Source: Microcystis viridis FACHB-1342 (lineage in GTDB: Bacteria; Cyanobacteriota; Cyanobacteriia; Cyanobacteriales; Microcystaceae). From it: a DNA stretch of 33,447 nt. The notes below the pieces were generated by a model. The model saw nothing but the letters and a program-made list of their open reading frames with translations. It ran no database searches and had not been told where the DNA came from. Location: the NCBI RefSeq assembly GCF_014698335.1, contig NZ_JACJSV010000053.1, positions 1-33,447 of the forward strand, read 5' to 3'. This document shows positions 25,769 to 33,447 of this stretch, in pieces (the stretch's first letter is position 1; every line of letters begins with the position of its first letter). The translations under genes were made by a program, and so were the position numbers.

Positions 25769-27619
25769 ATGCGTTGGCAAGCTCGGCAAAAATCTTCGTT
25801 TCCTTTCCTTCCCCTATACGGATTTTTGGCATTTATCGTCACTTGTCTGATTATTTGGGCAATTTCTCTCTATCCTCGTTCTAATGCTCTGGTGGGGGGT
25901 GATTATCTTCCCGCACCTTTTAGGGAGTTTCAACCAGAATGCGCGGATTATGTCCTAGAAGATAGTTCCTTTAAGGATATATCGAGAGTTTTTGACTGTA
26001 AAACCTATAAAAACATCTCCGATCGCGTGATTCTACCCCTATCTCTCCAAAAAAACGATATTAGTCTCGATAATTGGCAAAATAACTCGGCAACAGCGAT
26101 CGAATTAGCACCCTGGCCAGAAATTCATCCCCGCGCTCAAGAGACAAAAGTACCGATTTTAATGTATCACGACATTTTACCGGAAAAAGAGGTATTTTTT
26201 GACGTTACTCCCGCCGAATTAGAGGCACATTTTCAGTTTTTGCAGGAAATCGGGGCAACTCCTATCAGTATCGATTGGTTAATTTCCCATCTGCGGACAG
26301 GGATCCCCCTTCCCGCTAAACCGGTTTTATTAACTTTTGATGATGGTTATGGGGGACATTACCAGTATGTCTATCCTTTATTGAGAAAATATAACTATCC
26401 TGCCGTTTTCTCGATTTATATCAATAAAATGACTCAAAAAACCGGCAGAACCAGTGTCACTTGGCAACAACTCCAGGAAATGGCCGCCGATCCTCTAGTA
26501 CAAATTGTCTCCCATAGTGTTAGTCATCCCCGGGATTTAAGATTATTGTCCGATGCAGATTTGGAGCAAGAAGTCAAGCAATCGAAACAAATTTTAGAAA
26601 AAGAATTGGGTATTCCGATTAATTATTTCACCTATCCGGAAGGGAAGGCGGACGATCGAGTGAAGGAATTCGTCAAAAAAGCGGGTTATCGGGCGGCTTT
26701 ATCGATGAATGACCTCGATGAGCATTTTGCTGGACAATCCCCCAATTTACTCACGATTGGACGCTTTGGGCAATCGCGCACGCGAGAAGTTGTACCGCAA
26801 GCTTGGGGGGGTGATCCCTTACCCCGTACCGATGGCGGTTTTAACTTTGCCACCACCATCCAAAAACGGGAAGTGGAATTTCCAACTAATACACTTGTAT
26901 TAATTAGTGGCGGGATTCCCAAAACTATCCACGCTGATAGTCGCTATCAAGTGGAGGAAATTATCGCCGGTACAGAAGCGATCGCGGCCGTGGATGGCGG
27001 TTTTTTCTCTCTCAAGGAATTGGACTCAAATCAGATGATCGGGCCGGTTTTAAGCCAAAATGGCGGCTTTATCCCGGGATATGAGGGAGAAATTGACAAG
27101 TTAGAGGGTCGTCCTTTAGTAATCATTACCGATCGATGGGTGCGTTATCTTCCTTTTGATCCTGCTCGTCATAATACCCTAGAAGGAATTGCAGCGGAGG
27201 CTAGAAATGATCTCAAGGTTACGGATGCTTTTGTCGCGGCCGCTTGGTTAGTCAAAGATGGACAACCACAATCGCGAGAATCCTTTGGTACACTTTACGG
27301 TTTTGATGCCCTGCGTCACCGGGCTTTTTGGGGGATTAATCAGGCAGGACAGCCAGTAATCGGGGTTTCCAGAGACCCGATCGATTCGATGGCTTTGGGA
27401 GAATTATTAGTACAGGCAGGTTTTCGGGAGGCGGTGATGTTGGATTCAGGAGCAAGCACCTCCCTCGCTTATCAGGGCCAATCGCAAGTGCATTATACTC
27501 CCCGTCCCGTTCCCCACGTTGTCGCTTTATTTCCCCCCACAGAAACCTATATTGTTCCCATTAGTCATGTGGGGATTCCCTGCGTAATTTTCGCCGATTC
27601 CTGTCCTGCGGGGAGTTAG
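25769..27619 (+). CDS. Polysaccharide deacetylase-NAGPA domain fusion
   Basis: A 616-aa membrane-anchored, probably extracytoplasmic protein. TM helix about 13-35. NodB-type deacetylase domain about 125-335 with VPILMYHDILP, the catalytic LTFDDGYG (D191, D192) and metal histidines H249 and H253 (SHSVSH). A C-terminal NAGPA/phosphodiester-glycosidase-like domain about 370-592 has AVDGGFF (407-413), TLYGFD and MLDSGASTSL (557-566). The first domain would remove N-acetyl groups from a glycan; the second belongs to a family that cleaves GlcNAc-phosphodiester or related bonds. Both motif sets look intact. It probably remodels cell-wall or surface polysaccharide. T-rich repeats abut the start. Confidence 0.9.
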   Translation: MRWQARQKSSFPFLPLYGFLAFIVTCLIIWAISLYPRSNALVGGDYLPAPFREFQPECADYVLEDSSFKDISRVFDCKTYKNISDRVILPLSLQKNDISLDNWQNNSATAIELAPWPEIHPRAQETKVPILMYHDILPEKEVFFDVTPAELEAHFQFLQEIGATPISIDWLISHLRTGIPLPAKPVLLTFDDGYGGHYQYVYPLLRKYNYPAVFSIYINKMTQKTGRTSVTWQQLQEMAADPLVQIVSHSVSHPRDLRLLSDADLEQEVKQSKQILEKELGIPINYFTYPEGKADDRVKEFVKKAGYRAALSMNDLDEHFAGQSPNLLTIGRFGQSRTREVVPQAWGGDPLPRTDGGFNFATTIQKREVEFPTNTLVLISGGIPKTIHADSRYQVEEIIAGTEAIAAVDGGFFSLKELDSNQMIGPVLSQNGGFIPGYEGEIDKLEGRPLVIITDRWVRYLPFDPARHNTLEGIAAEARNDLKVTDAFVAAAWLVKDGQPQSRESFGTLYGFDALRHRAFWGINQAGQPVIGVSRDPIDSMALGELLVQAGFREAVMLDSGASTSLAYQGQSQVHYTPRPVPHVVALFPPTETYIVPISHVGIPCVIFADSCPAGS

Positions 27620-27654
27620 GGGACAAAAACTTGTTAACCAGAAAACGGCTGAAG

Positions 27655-28044
27655 CTATGTATCTAAGAAGGCTCTCAGGGCAATTTTGTACTTGTTTTTC
27701 AGCCGTGGAGAAACCAGACCACCTTGCTGAATCTGTGCGAGAATTGTGGCTGAACAGGAGCCTTTTGGAATCGGACTACCCGCAGTGATTAAACTGGCTA
27801 ATTCCGTGGCATCCATCTCCCGGGCAAATTGATAGGCAATCACGGATTCACAGACGATAAAATTCGGGACACCAAGGCCGGGCAAAAGCACACAAGTAGC
27901 TTCCGAACTGCTTCTTCGAGTTGTAACATTGACAAATAAATATCTATTTTCAGAAGTCTTTGCGATCGCAATATAGAGATGTTGCTTATTAGGGGGTGTA
28001 TCGATTAAAAAGGCATCCCCCAGCTTGACTACCAGACTAGCCAT
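27655..28044 (-). CDS. Putative toxin partner of Panacea antitoxin
   Basis: Not assigned to a named family. The 129-aa product from the ATG at 28044 begins MASLVVKLGDAFLIDTP and includes HLYIAIAKTSENRYLFVNVT and a C-terminal LVSPRLKNKYKIAL. The strand-rich start with a GDxFLI opening is reminiscent of PemK/MazF-type SH3-like barrels, but I see no decisive catalytic motif. The ATG at 28056 is also in frame, but GGAG sits 6 nt before the inner ATG, so that one is preferred. It overlaps the upstream Panacea gene by 8 bp, giving the antitoxin-first order. The toxin role is inferred from size, overlap and partner. Confidence 0.7.
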   Translation of the reverse strand: MASLVVKLGDAFLIDTPPNKQHLYIAIAKTSENRYLFVNVTTRRSSSEATCVLLPGLGVPNFIVCESVIAYQFAREMDATELASLITAGSPIPKGSCSATILAQIQQGGLVSPRLKNKYKIALRAFLDT

Positions 28045-28594
28045 GTAAAGCTCCATCTAAATAGGCTTCTCGCTGGGCTTCTTGGCTAATATCTTCGATT
28101 TCCTCCTCCGTTTTACCCATAGATCGCAAAACATCCTCTACTAAAATTGGAATAGCCGAACCATGGGGATCCTTCCATTCTGGTAGATCGTGAGTCCATT
28201 CGGCTACAAGAAAGGGATTGAGATGGCCAAAAGTCTTGTAAACCTGTTTAAGAATCATTTCTTCTTCTTCACAGAGTTCTTCATTGCCGGGATATTGCAG
28301 CAGGTAAACATAATTAGAATCCTGGGGAGAAATATATTTCGACCACAGGGGTAAAGCAGAGTCCACGGGCTGTCCTTTAATCAAATCATAAACACCCCTG
28401 AGAACCGGTCCATAATCCATTGATATATATCGATCCCCAGTAATTGGTTGATCCATGGTTTTTAAAGCAAGACGGTCAGCTATATAGAGCATTTTCAGCA
28501 ACCCTAAATACTTCATCGGTTTGCCGTGCAGCTTTAAGAGTATAGCAGCGGCTTCCACTGCTTTCTCTGGATGAAACCGAAATTTGATCGTCAT
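28037..28594 (-). CDS. Panacea-domain (SocA-like, DUF4065) antitoxin
   Basis: A 185-aa protein with the Panacea domain seen in SocA and many type II antitoxins. Landmarks are MKYLGLLKMLYIADRLAL (27-44), PITGDRYISMDYGPVL (50-65) and a C-terminal helical tail ending AQREAYLDGALHG. Known members neutralise diverse toxins, some by delivering them to proteases, as SocA does for SocB. The gene lies upstream of and overlaps a small unassigned gene, the standard TA layout. It is divergent from gloB with 163 nt between. Whether it acts as a chaperone, adaptor or repressor cannot be told from the sequence. Confidence 0.87.
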   Translation of the reverse strand: MTIKFRFHPEKAVEAAAILLKLHGKPMKYLGLLKMLYIADRLALKTMDQPITGDRYISMDYGPVLRGVYDLIKGQPVDSALPLWSKYISPQDSNYVYLLQYPGNEELCEEEEMILKQVYKTFGHLNPFLVAEWTHDLPEWKDPHGSAIPILVEDVLRSMGKTEEEIEDISQEAQREAYLDGALHG

Positions 28595-28757
28595 AACTAC
28601 TATAAATTCACTGCTTTTTTATGACACTTTTATTATAGTTATTATTCTACATCGGCCACATTTAAGATTTTGTCCCAGTGGTTGAGGTTTCTAGCCTGAT
28701 TTCTCAAAGATGCTGCTATAGGTATGATCGAGTTAAACCTTAGCCCAAAATTCTACC

Positions 28758-29531
28758 ATGGAGATCGAACGTCTTAACGCCCTTTCCGATAATTATATTT
28801 TCCTCCTCTACGATCCGGCGCAAAAAATCGCGGCCGTGGTGGATCCAGCGGAACCTGAACCGGTTTTCAGGCGATTAGAGGCTTTACAGGTGGATTTAGT
28901 CGCTATTTTCAATACCCATCACCACGGCGACCATGTGGGGGCTAATCAGGCTTTAATTAATCGTTATCCCCATCTTTGTGTTTATGGGGGAAAGGAGGAT
29001 CGCGGTCGCATTCCGGGCCAGCAGCTGTTTTTAGAGGAGGGGGACCGGGTGGAATTTGCCGGTCGCCGGGCCGAGGTTTTCTTTGTCCCCGGCCACACTC
29101 GCGGCCATATTGCCTATTATTTTCCCCCGGTTAACCCCGGAGATTACGGCGAGTTATTCTGTGGTGATACCCTGTTTTCTGGGGGTTGTGGTCGTTTATT
29201 TGAGGGAACACCGGGCCAAATGGTGGCTTCTTTAACTAAATTGCGATCGCTGCCTGACCAGACCAGGGTTTGGTGCGCTCACGAATATACGTTAAATAAT
29301 TTAAAGTTTGCCTTGACAGTTGACCCTAATAATGCTGCTCTGCAACAGCGTTATCGGGAAGTGGAAAAACATCGCGCTGAAGATCTTCCCACGATTCCGG
29401 CAATTTTGGGGACGGAAAAGCTGACTAATCCTTTTTTGCGCTGGGATAGTCCCGCTTTGGCCATGACCATGGATAGCAGCGAACCAGTACAAGTGTTTGC
29501 ACGGCTGCGGGGGAAAAAAGATAATTTTTAA
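28758..29531 (+). CDS. gloB: Hydroxyacylglutathione hydrolase (glyoxalase II)
   Basis: Hydrolyses S-lactoylglutathione to D-lactate and glutathione in methylglyoxal detoxification. At 257 aa it has the metallo-beta-lactamase ligand set THHHGDH (H54, H56, D58, H59), H113 in PGHTRGH, D137 ([17 protein letters not shown]) and H175 (CAHEYT). The C-terminal helical domain (about 180-257) with NNLKFA and NPFLRWDSP is specific to glyoxalase II rather than other fold members. All residues are intact. It is convergent with adhE; the intervening 182 nt are full of inverted repeats. Confidence 0.96.
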   Translation: MEIERLNALSDNYIFLLYDPAQKIAAVVDPAEPEPVFRRLEALQVDLVAIFNTHHHGDHVGANQALINRYPHLCVYGGKEDRGRIPGQQLFLEEGDRVEFAGRRAEVFFVPGHTRGHIAYYFPPVNPGDYGELFCGDTLFSGGCGRLFEGTPGQMVASLTKLRSLPDQTRVWCAHEYTLNNLKFALTVDPNNAALQQRYREVEKHRAEDLPTIPAILGTEKLTNPFLRWDSPALAMTMDSSEPVQVFARLRGKKDNF

Positions 29532-29569
29532 GTAGTGGCTAAGTAGGTAGGTGTTAAAAACTGTCAAAT

Positions 29570-29588
29570 CCCCCCTTATTAAGGGGGG
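29570..29588. terminator. G/C-rich hairpin between gloB and adhE
   Basis: CCCCCC-TTATTAA-GGGGGG is a strong stem between the two convergent stops. It resembles a dispersed repeat seen in many cyanobacteria. A second palindrome, GGGGATATCCCC, follows at 29593-29604. A bidirectional terminator role is inferred. Confidence 0.55.
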
Positions 29589-29619
29589 TAGGGGGGATAT
29601 CCCCTGATTAAGGGGGGTA

Positions 29620-29676
29620 GGGTGTGGGGTGTGGGGTGTGGGGTGTGGGGTGTGGGGTTGATTCATGAATCAACCC
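29620..29676. repeat. Heptamer array ending in a 22-bp palindrome
   Basis: GGGGTGT heptamers (about 29620-29654) run into a perfect palindrome at 29655-29676 with half-site GGGTTGATTCA. It lies between convergent gloB and adhE, just after the CCCCCC hairpins. Confidence 0.8.
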
Positions 29677-29713
29677 TACAGGGAGTAGGGGGGATCAAAG
29701 GCAAAATCTATCT

Positions 29714-32380
29714 CTACAAGCTCAAGGGTTGCGGATCTAACTTCAAATCGGCAAGACTGACCTCACCGTGACCATTTACCGCCACCTCTAGGGGCAAATT
29801 GCCGTGATAAGCTTGGATTAACAGGGTTTTTAAGTCCTCGATCAGGGGATAACGGGGATTGGCTCCGGTACACTGATCATCGAAAGCTTGTTCGGCTAAA
29901 TGGTCTAATTTGGCCATAAATTCGGCTTCACTTTCGGGAATTACCTCTTTGATACTGGCCGGAATACCGATTTCCCGTTTTAAACATTCGATCGCTAATA
30001 CCAATCTTTCCACACTTTCGGTCTCGCTTTCTCCCCCCAATCCCAGAGAATGAGCGATCCTGGCATAGCGCCACTTCACGTTAGGATATTTGTACTGAGA
30101 GAAGGTCGCCTGTTTAAAGGGGGCATCGGTGGCATTATAGAGGATGACGTGGGAAATCATCAAGGCATTGGCCAGACCGTGGGGAATGTGGAAAATTGCC
30201 CCCAATTGGTGAGCCATGGAGTGACAGATGCCTAAAAAGCCATTAGCGAAGGCCATTCCTGCCATTGTCGCCGCATAATGGACTTTTTCCCGCGCTTTCG
30301 GGTCTTTAGCTCCGTTATGATAGGAACTGGGCAGATATTTAAACAGCAGTCGGATGGCATCTTGAGCAAGAGCGTTAGTATATTCTGAGGCTAAAACCGA
30401 GACGTAGGCCTCAAGAGCGTGAGTTAAAGCGTCAATTCCGCCGTATGCTGTTAATTTTTTCGGCATATTCAGCACTAATTCCGGATCGACGATGGCCATG
30501 CTGGGAGTTAGGGCATAATCTGCCAGAGGATACTTAATATTATTACGGCGATCGGTGACGACGGCGAAGGGAGTCACTTCCGATCCTGTTCCCGAAGTGG
30601 TGGGAATACACACCATCAGAGCTTTTTCGCCTAAAGGGGGCAATTCATAGACTCGTTTGCGGATATCCATAAAACGCATGGCCAAGCTCTCGAATTCTAT
30701 CTCTGGATGCTCGTAGAGTAGCCACATGATTTTAGCGGCATCCATGGGGGAACCACCACCGATAGCGATAATTACATCGGGATTGAAGGTATTAATGACA
30801 TTTAAACCCCGTTCGACGGTTTCCAGGGAAGGATCGGGTTCCACATCATAAAAGATATTAACCGTGATGCCGATTTCTTCTAAAATTTCCTGTAAAGGTG
30901 CGGTAACTCCTAGGTCGAAAAGAGGTTTATCGGTGACAATAAAGGCCCGTTTTTTGCCGGCTAATTCCCGAATAGCGATCGGTAATGACCCGTATTTAAA
31001 ATATACTTTTGGTGGTACTCGGAACCAAAGCATATTTTCCCGGCGCTCGGCTACGGTTTTAATATTTAATAGGTGGGTAGGTTCGACGTTTTCGCTGATG
31101 GAATTACCGCCCCAAGTGCCACAACCGAGGGTTAAACTAGGATCGAGACGGAAGTTATAGATATCACCAATCGCACCCTGGGAGGAAGGGGTATTAATTA
31201 ACACCCGGGCTGTTTGTACGTTGTCTTCAAAGCGCTTAATGTGTTCCCGATTAGAGGGTGCAGTATAAAGCACGGCCGTATGACCTCGACCGGCAAATAA
31301 GACCAGTTTTTCGGCTTTTTTTACCCCATCTTCAAAGTCTTTGGCCCGGTACATGGCTAAAATTGGCGAGAGTTTTTCGTAGGAAAATGGTTCCTCTAAG
31401 CCAATATTTTCCACTTCTGCGATTATTAACCTGGTATCTTCAGGAACAGAAATTCCAGCCATGTTGGCTAATTTTTCCACCGGTTGCCCGACGATATCGG
31501 GGTTGATATGACCATCTTTTAGGAGAATCCCGACGACTTTTTCCTTTTCTGCGGGGGAAAGAAGATAGGCCCCGCGATCAATAAATTCCTGTCGAACTTC
31601 TTCATAGATGCTATCGACAACGATTACCGATTGTTCGGAGGCGCAAATCATGCCGTTATCGAAGGTTTTACTGAGAATAATCGAGGAAACAGCCATTTTT
31701 ATGTGCGCGGTTTCGTCAATTAAAGCGGGGGTATTGCCGGCACCGACTCCTAGGGAAGGTCTTCCCGAAGAATAGGCCGCTTTTACCATACCGGGACCGC
31801 CGGTGGCAAGGATTAAATTAATGCTGCGATGTTGCATTAATGCTTGGGAAAGTTCCACCGATGGCTGATCGATCCAACCAATAATACCGGCCGGTGCGCC
31901 CGCTTTCACGGCTGCTTCTAAGACTATTTTGGCCGCCGCGATCGTGCAGTCTTTGGCTCGCGGATGGGGGGAAAAAATGATGCCGTTGCGGGTTTTCAGG
32001 GCAATTAGGGCTTTAAAAATGGCTGTGGAGGTGGGATTTGTGGTGGGTACGATCCCCGCTAAAATGCCCACGGGTTCAGCGATTTTTTGCAATCCAAAGG
32101 ATTTATCTTCTTCGATAATGCCGCAGGTTTTGCTGTGTTTATATTTGTTGTAGATGATTTCTGAGGCAAAATGGTTTTTAATCACTTTATCCTCTATTAC
32201 TCCCATCTCTGTCTCTTGTACGGCCATTTTAGCCAAGGGAATGCGAGCGTTGTTGGCTGCTAATGCCGCTTTTTTGAAGATAAGATCTACTTGTTCTTGG
32301 CTATAGTTGGCAAATTGTTGTTGAGCTTTTTTCACCTGTTGAATCAGTTCTTCTAGCTCTTGTCTATTGGTAACTGTCAT
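29714..32380 (-). CDS. adhE: Bifunctional acetaldehyde-CoA/alcohol dehydrogenase
   Basis: Reduces acetyl-CoA to acetaldehyde and then ethanol, regenerating NAD+ in fermentation. At 888 aa it nearly equals E. coli AdhE. The N-terminal ALDH half has the catalytic C246 (MICASEQS) and ATGGPGMVKAAYS. The C-terminal iron-type ADH half begins near 453 and has GGGSPMDAAK (541-550) and PTTSGTGSEVTPFAV. Its metal ligands fall at D650, H654, H720 and H734, in the same relative places as in E. coli. No frameshift. Such enzymes form spirosome filaments. It implies dark anaerobic ethanol production. The upstream 344 nt carry a TATAGT box (32416-32421, minus) about 35 nt from the ATG but no matching -35. 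Confidence 0.97.
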   Translation of the reverse strand: MTVTNRQELEELIQQVKKAQQQFANYSQEQVDLIFKKAALAANNARIPLAKMAVQETEMGVIEDKVIKNHFASEIIYNKYKHSKTCGIIEEDKSFGLQKIAEPVGILAGIVPTTNPTSTAIFKALIALKTRNGIIFSPHPRAKDCTIAAAKIVLEAAVKAGAPAGIIGWIDQPSVELSQALMQHRSINLILATGGPGMVKAAYSSGRPSLGVGAGNTPALIDETAHIKMAVSSIILSKTFDNGMICASEQSVIVVDSIYEEVRQEFIDRGAYLLSPAEKEKVVGILLKDGHINPDIVGQPVEKLANMAGISVPEDTRLIIAEVENIGLEEPFSYEKLSPILAMYRAKDFEDGVKKAEKLVLFAGRGHTAVLYTAPSNREHIKRFEDNVQTARVLINTPSSQGAIGDIYNFRLDPSLTLGCGTWGGNSISENVEPTHLLNIKTVAERRENMLWFRVPPKVYFKYGSLPIAIRELAGKKRAFIVTDKPLFDLGVTAPLQEILEEIGITVNIFYDVEPDPSLETVERGLNVINTFNPDVIIAIGGGSPMDAAKIMWLLYEHPEIEFESLAMRFMDIRKRVYELPPLGEKALMVCIPTTSGTGSEVTPFAVVTDRRNNIKYPLADYALTPSMAIVDPELVLNMPKKLTAYGGIDALTHALEAYVSVLASEYTNALAQDAIRLLFKYLPSSYHNGAKDPKAREKVHYAATMAGMAFANGFLGICHSMAHQLGAIFHIPHGLANALMISHVILYNATDAPFKQATFSQYKYPNVKWRYARIAHSLGLGGESETESVERLVLAIECLKREIGIPASIKEVIPESEAEFMAKLDHLAEQAFDDQCTGANPRYPLIEDLKTLLIQAYHGNLPLEVAVNGHGEVSLADLKLDPQPLSL

Positions 32381-32724
32381 AACAATTTTGTAGATAAAAT
32401 TACGGATTTTATGCTACTATAGCCTTTTTCGCCAAGGGACTCGCCTAATCTTGGGATTTTCTTTATAGTTTCCTAAGCATTGGTATTATAGAATACTAAC
32501 AATGCTAGGTAATAGGTATGGGGAAGTGGGGAGAAGGAACAAGGGAGAAGGTTTTTAGCGTGCGATTGAGAGTTGCTCATACTATTAAAAACAGATTTAC
32601 TATCAATACAAATTAGCTTATACTTCCTCTAATTTATAGGATATTTTGGACGCAAGCAGTTCGATAAACTCACTGACAGCAATTCTCATTTTGAAATTAA
32701 TAGACTAGAAGGTTTCAAGTTCCA
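32381..32724. other. Gap upstream of adhE to the CRISPR array
   Basis: A 344-nt AT-rich gap. A TATAGT on the minus strand (32416-32421) is the only promoter-like element noticed for adhE. Around 32515-32552 lies a degenerate GGGGAAGTGGGGAGAAGG purine stretch. At 32712-32724 a GTTTCAAG sequence resembles the repeat start and may be a degenerate terminal repeat. No gene is seen. Confidence 0.6.
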
Positions 32725-33190
32725 GTTTCAATCCCTAATAGGGTTTAAGATTAATTGGAACTAAAACTGGCGCTCCGAAACGCCATTAACCCCTGTTTCA
32801 ATCCCTAATAGGGTTTAAGATTAATTGGAACAAGGACTTAGGGTTAACTTGCAGCTATTTTTAAAGTTTCAATCCCTAATAGGGTTTAAGATTAATTGGA
32901 ACTAAAAAAAATCACCAGCGGCACTAAGAGAATTAATCTGTTTCAATCCCTAATAGGGTTTAAGATTAATTGGAACCCGACGTACCGATTCGATTTAGAA
33001 AAAATTAACCGTTTCAATCCCTAATAGGGTTTAAGATTAATTGGAACCTTTACTATCATACCACACTTTCAATCAATGCGATAGTTTCAATCCCTAATAG
33101 GGTTTAAGATTAATTGGAACTACTGCTGATTTAGGGAAAGAGTTAGGATTCAAGTTTCAATCCCTAATAGGGTTTAAGATTAATTGGAAC
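32725..33190 (-). CRISPR. CRISPR array: seven 37-nt repeats, six spacers
   Basis: Repeats start at 32725, 32795, 32866, 32940, 33011, 33084 and 33154, each 37 nt and identical. Plus strand they run GTTTCAATCCC...TTAATTGGAAC and include a CCCTA-A-TAGGG inverted repeat. Spacers are 33, 34, 37, 34, 36 and 33 nt and differ. On the minus strand the repeat ends ATTGAAAC, the usual 5' handle of type I and III crRNAs, so the crRNA sense is probably minus and the leader lies to the right. The right flank turns into an IS30 transposase gene within about 10 nt. No cas gene is in the window. Confidence 0.97.
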
Positions 33191-33447
33191 AATGGCCAAT
33201 TCAAGTCTGAATTGCATCACTGTCTGATCTACCTTTATAGAATACCTCATTCGGGGTACGATAGTCAAGACATTTTCGAGGACGATTGTTAATCAAGTTT
33301 ACGGCTCTTTCCACCTCCTCTGGCTTAACGATTTTAAAATTCGTTCCCTTGGGGAAAAATTGTCTTAACAGTCCATTGGTATGCTCGTTTAATCCCCTCT
33401 CCCACGAATGATAAGGAGTAGCAAAATAAAAATCTGCTCCTAGTTTC
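33191..33447 (-). mobile_element. IS30-family element, end of element in window
   Basis: DNA right of the last repeat encodes a transposase reading towards the array; the rest is outside the window. CAATTCA-AGTC-TGAATTG (33197-33214) forms a hairpin containing the transposase stop and may belong to the terminal inverted repeat. The exact boundary is not resolved; it lies between 33191 and about 33200. Confidence 0.7.
33201..33447 (-). CDS. IS30-family transposase, C-terminal part (window-truncated)
   Basis: The minus frame is open from the right edge to the TGA at 33203-33201, giving 82 codons. It contains FYFATPYHSWERGINEHTN, then GLLRQFFPKGTNF, VERAVNLINNRPRKCLDYRTP and NEVFYKG. These are the C-terminal DDE segment and tail of IS30 transposases: the catalytic Glu lies in WERG-x-NE, and NNRPRK...TP is typical. 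It catalyses cut-and-paste or circle-mediated transposition in the family. The upstream part and the other element end are outside the window, so whether the full gene is intact is unknown. Confidence 0.9.
   Translation of the reverse strand, partial: KLGADFYFATPYHSWERGLNEHTNGLLRQFFPKGTNFKIVKPEEVERAVNLINNRPRKCLDYRTPNEVFYKGRSDSDAIQT

Noticed and set aside
29301-29666. Minus-strand 121-aa ORF with TPHPTPH repeats
   Set aside because: It lies antisense to gloB and begins in a heptamer array. It has no protein family character.
32725-33447. cas genes next to the CRISPR array
   Set aside because: None found. The left neighbour is adhE and the right neighbour is an IS30 transposase; the subtype cannot be assigned from the repeat alone.

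Overview
The window looks like chromosomal DNA of a unicellular bloom-forming cyanobacterium, most likely Microcystis (genus inferred, not tested). Support seen in the sequence: many copies of the HIP1 octamer GCGATCGC, a photosystem I assembly gene (ycf3), a sulfolipid gene (sqdB), moderately AT-rich DNA, and abundant GGGGTGT-type heptamer arrays and TAACTGA-type repeats between genes. The species call rests on remembered genome style only.

Layout. 1-10.6 kb is mostly housekeeping: glyS(-), miaE(+), a predicted N-acyltransferase(-), a RibD-C-like reductase(-), a membrane histidine kinase(+), pheA(-), a C-terminally truncated RNase D-like gene(-), a universal stress protein(+), and the coupled pair mazG-lepB(-). 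10.6-13.5 kb holds a small orphan membrane protein, a repeat-rich gap with a candidate structured RNA, a ManC-type cupin, and gatC and ycf3 separated by a heptamer array. 13.8-22.4 kb holds a coiled-coil/acidic repeat protein and a dispersed polysaccharide cluster: GT2(-), glmM(+), an O-antigen-polymerase-like protein(+), then GT2-GT4(+) after a repeat block with a 96-bp MITE-like element.

22.6-24.1 kb is a compact three-gene unit: ECF sigma factor, single-pass membrane protein (probable anti-sigma) and Spy/CpxP-like periplasmic protein, i.e. a probable envelope-stress circuit. Then come sqdB(-), a polysaccharide deacetylase fused to a phosphodiester-glycosidase (NAGPA) domain(+), and a two-gene module with a Panacea (SocA-like) antitoxin and a small unclassified partner, probably a toxin-antitoxin pair(-). 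gloB(+) and adhE(-) follow; AdhE implies fermentative ethanol formation in the dark.

The right end has a CRISPR array of seven identical 37-nt repeats and six spacers. It is followed at once by the 3' end of an IS30-family transposase gene running off the window. No cas genes are visible. The repeat's probable crRNA sense and the transposase are both on the minus strand, so the element lies on the presumed leader side.

What stands out: the IS30/CRISPR junction, the Panacea pair, the ECF-membrane-Spy unit, the domain fusion, and a modular family of composite intergenic repeats whose edges lie within a few nucleotides of several start or stop codons.
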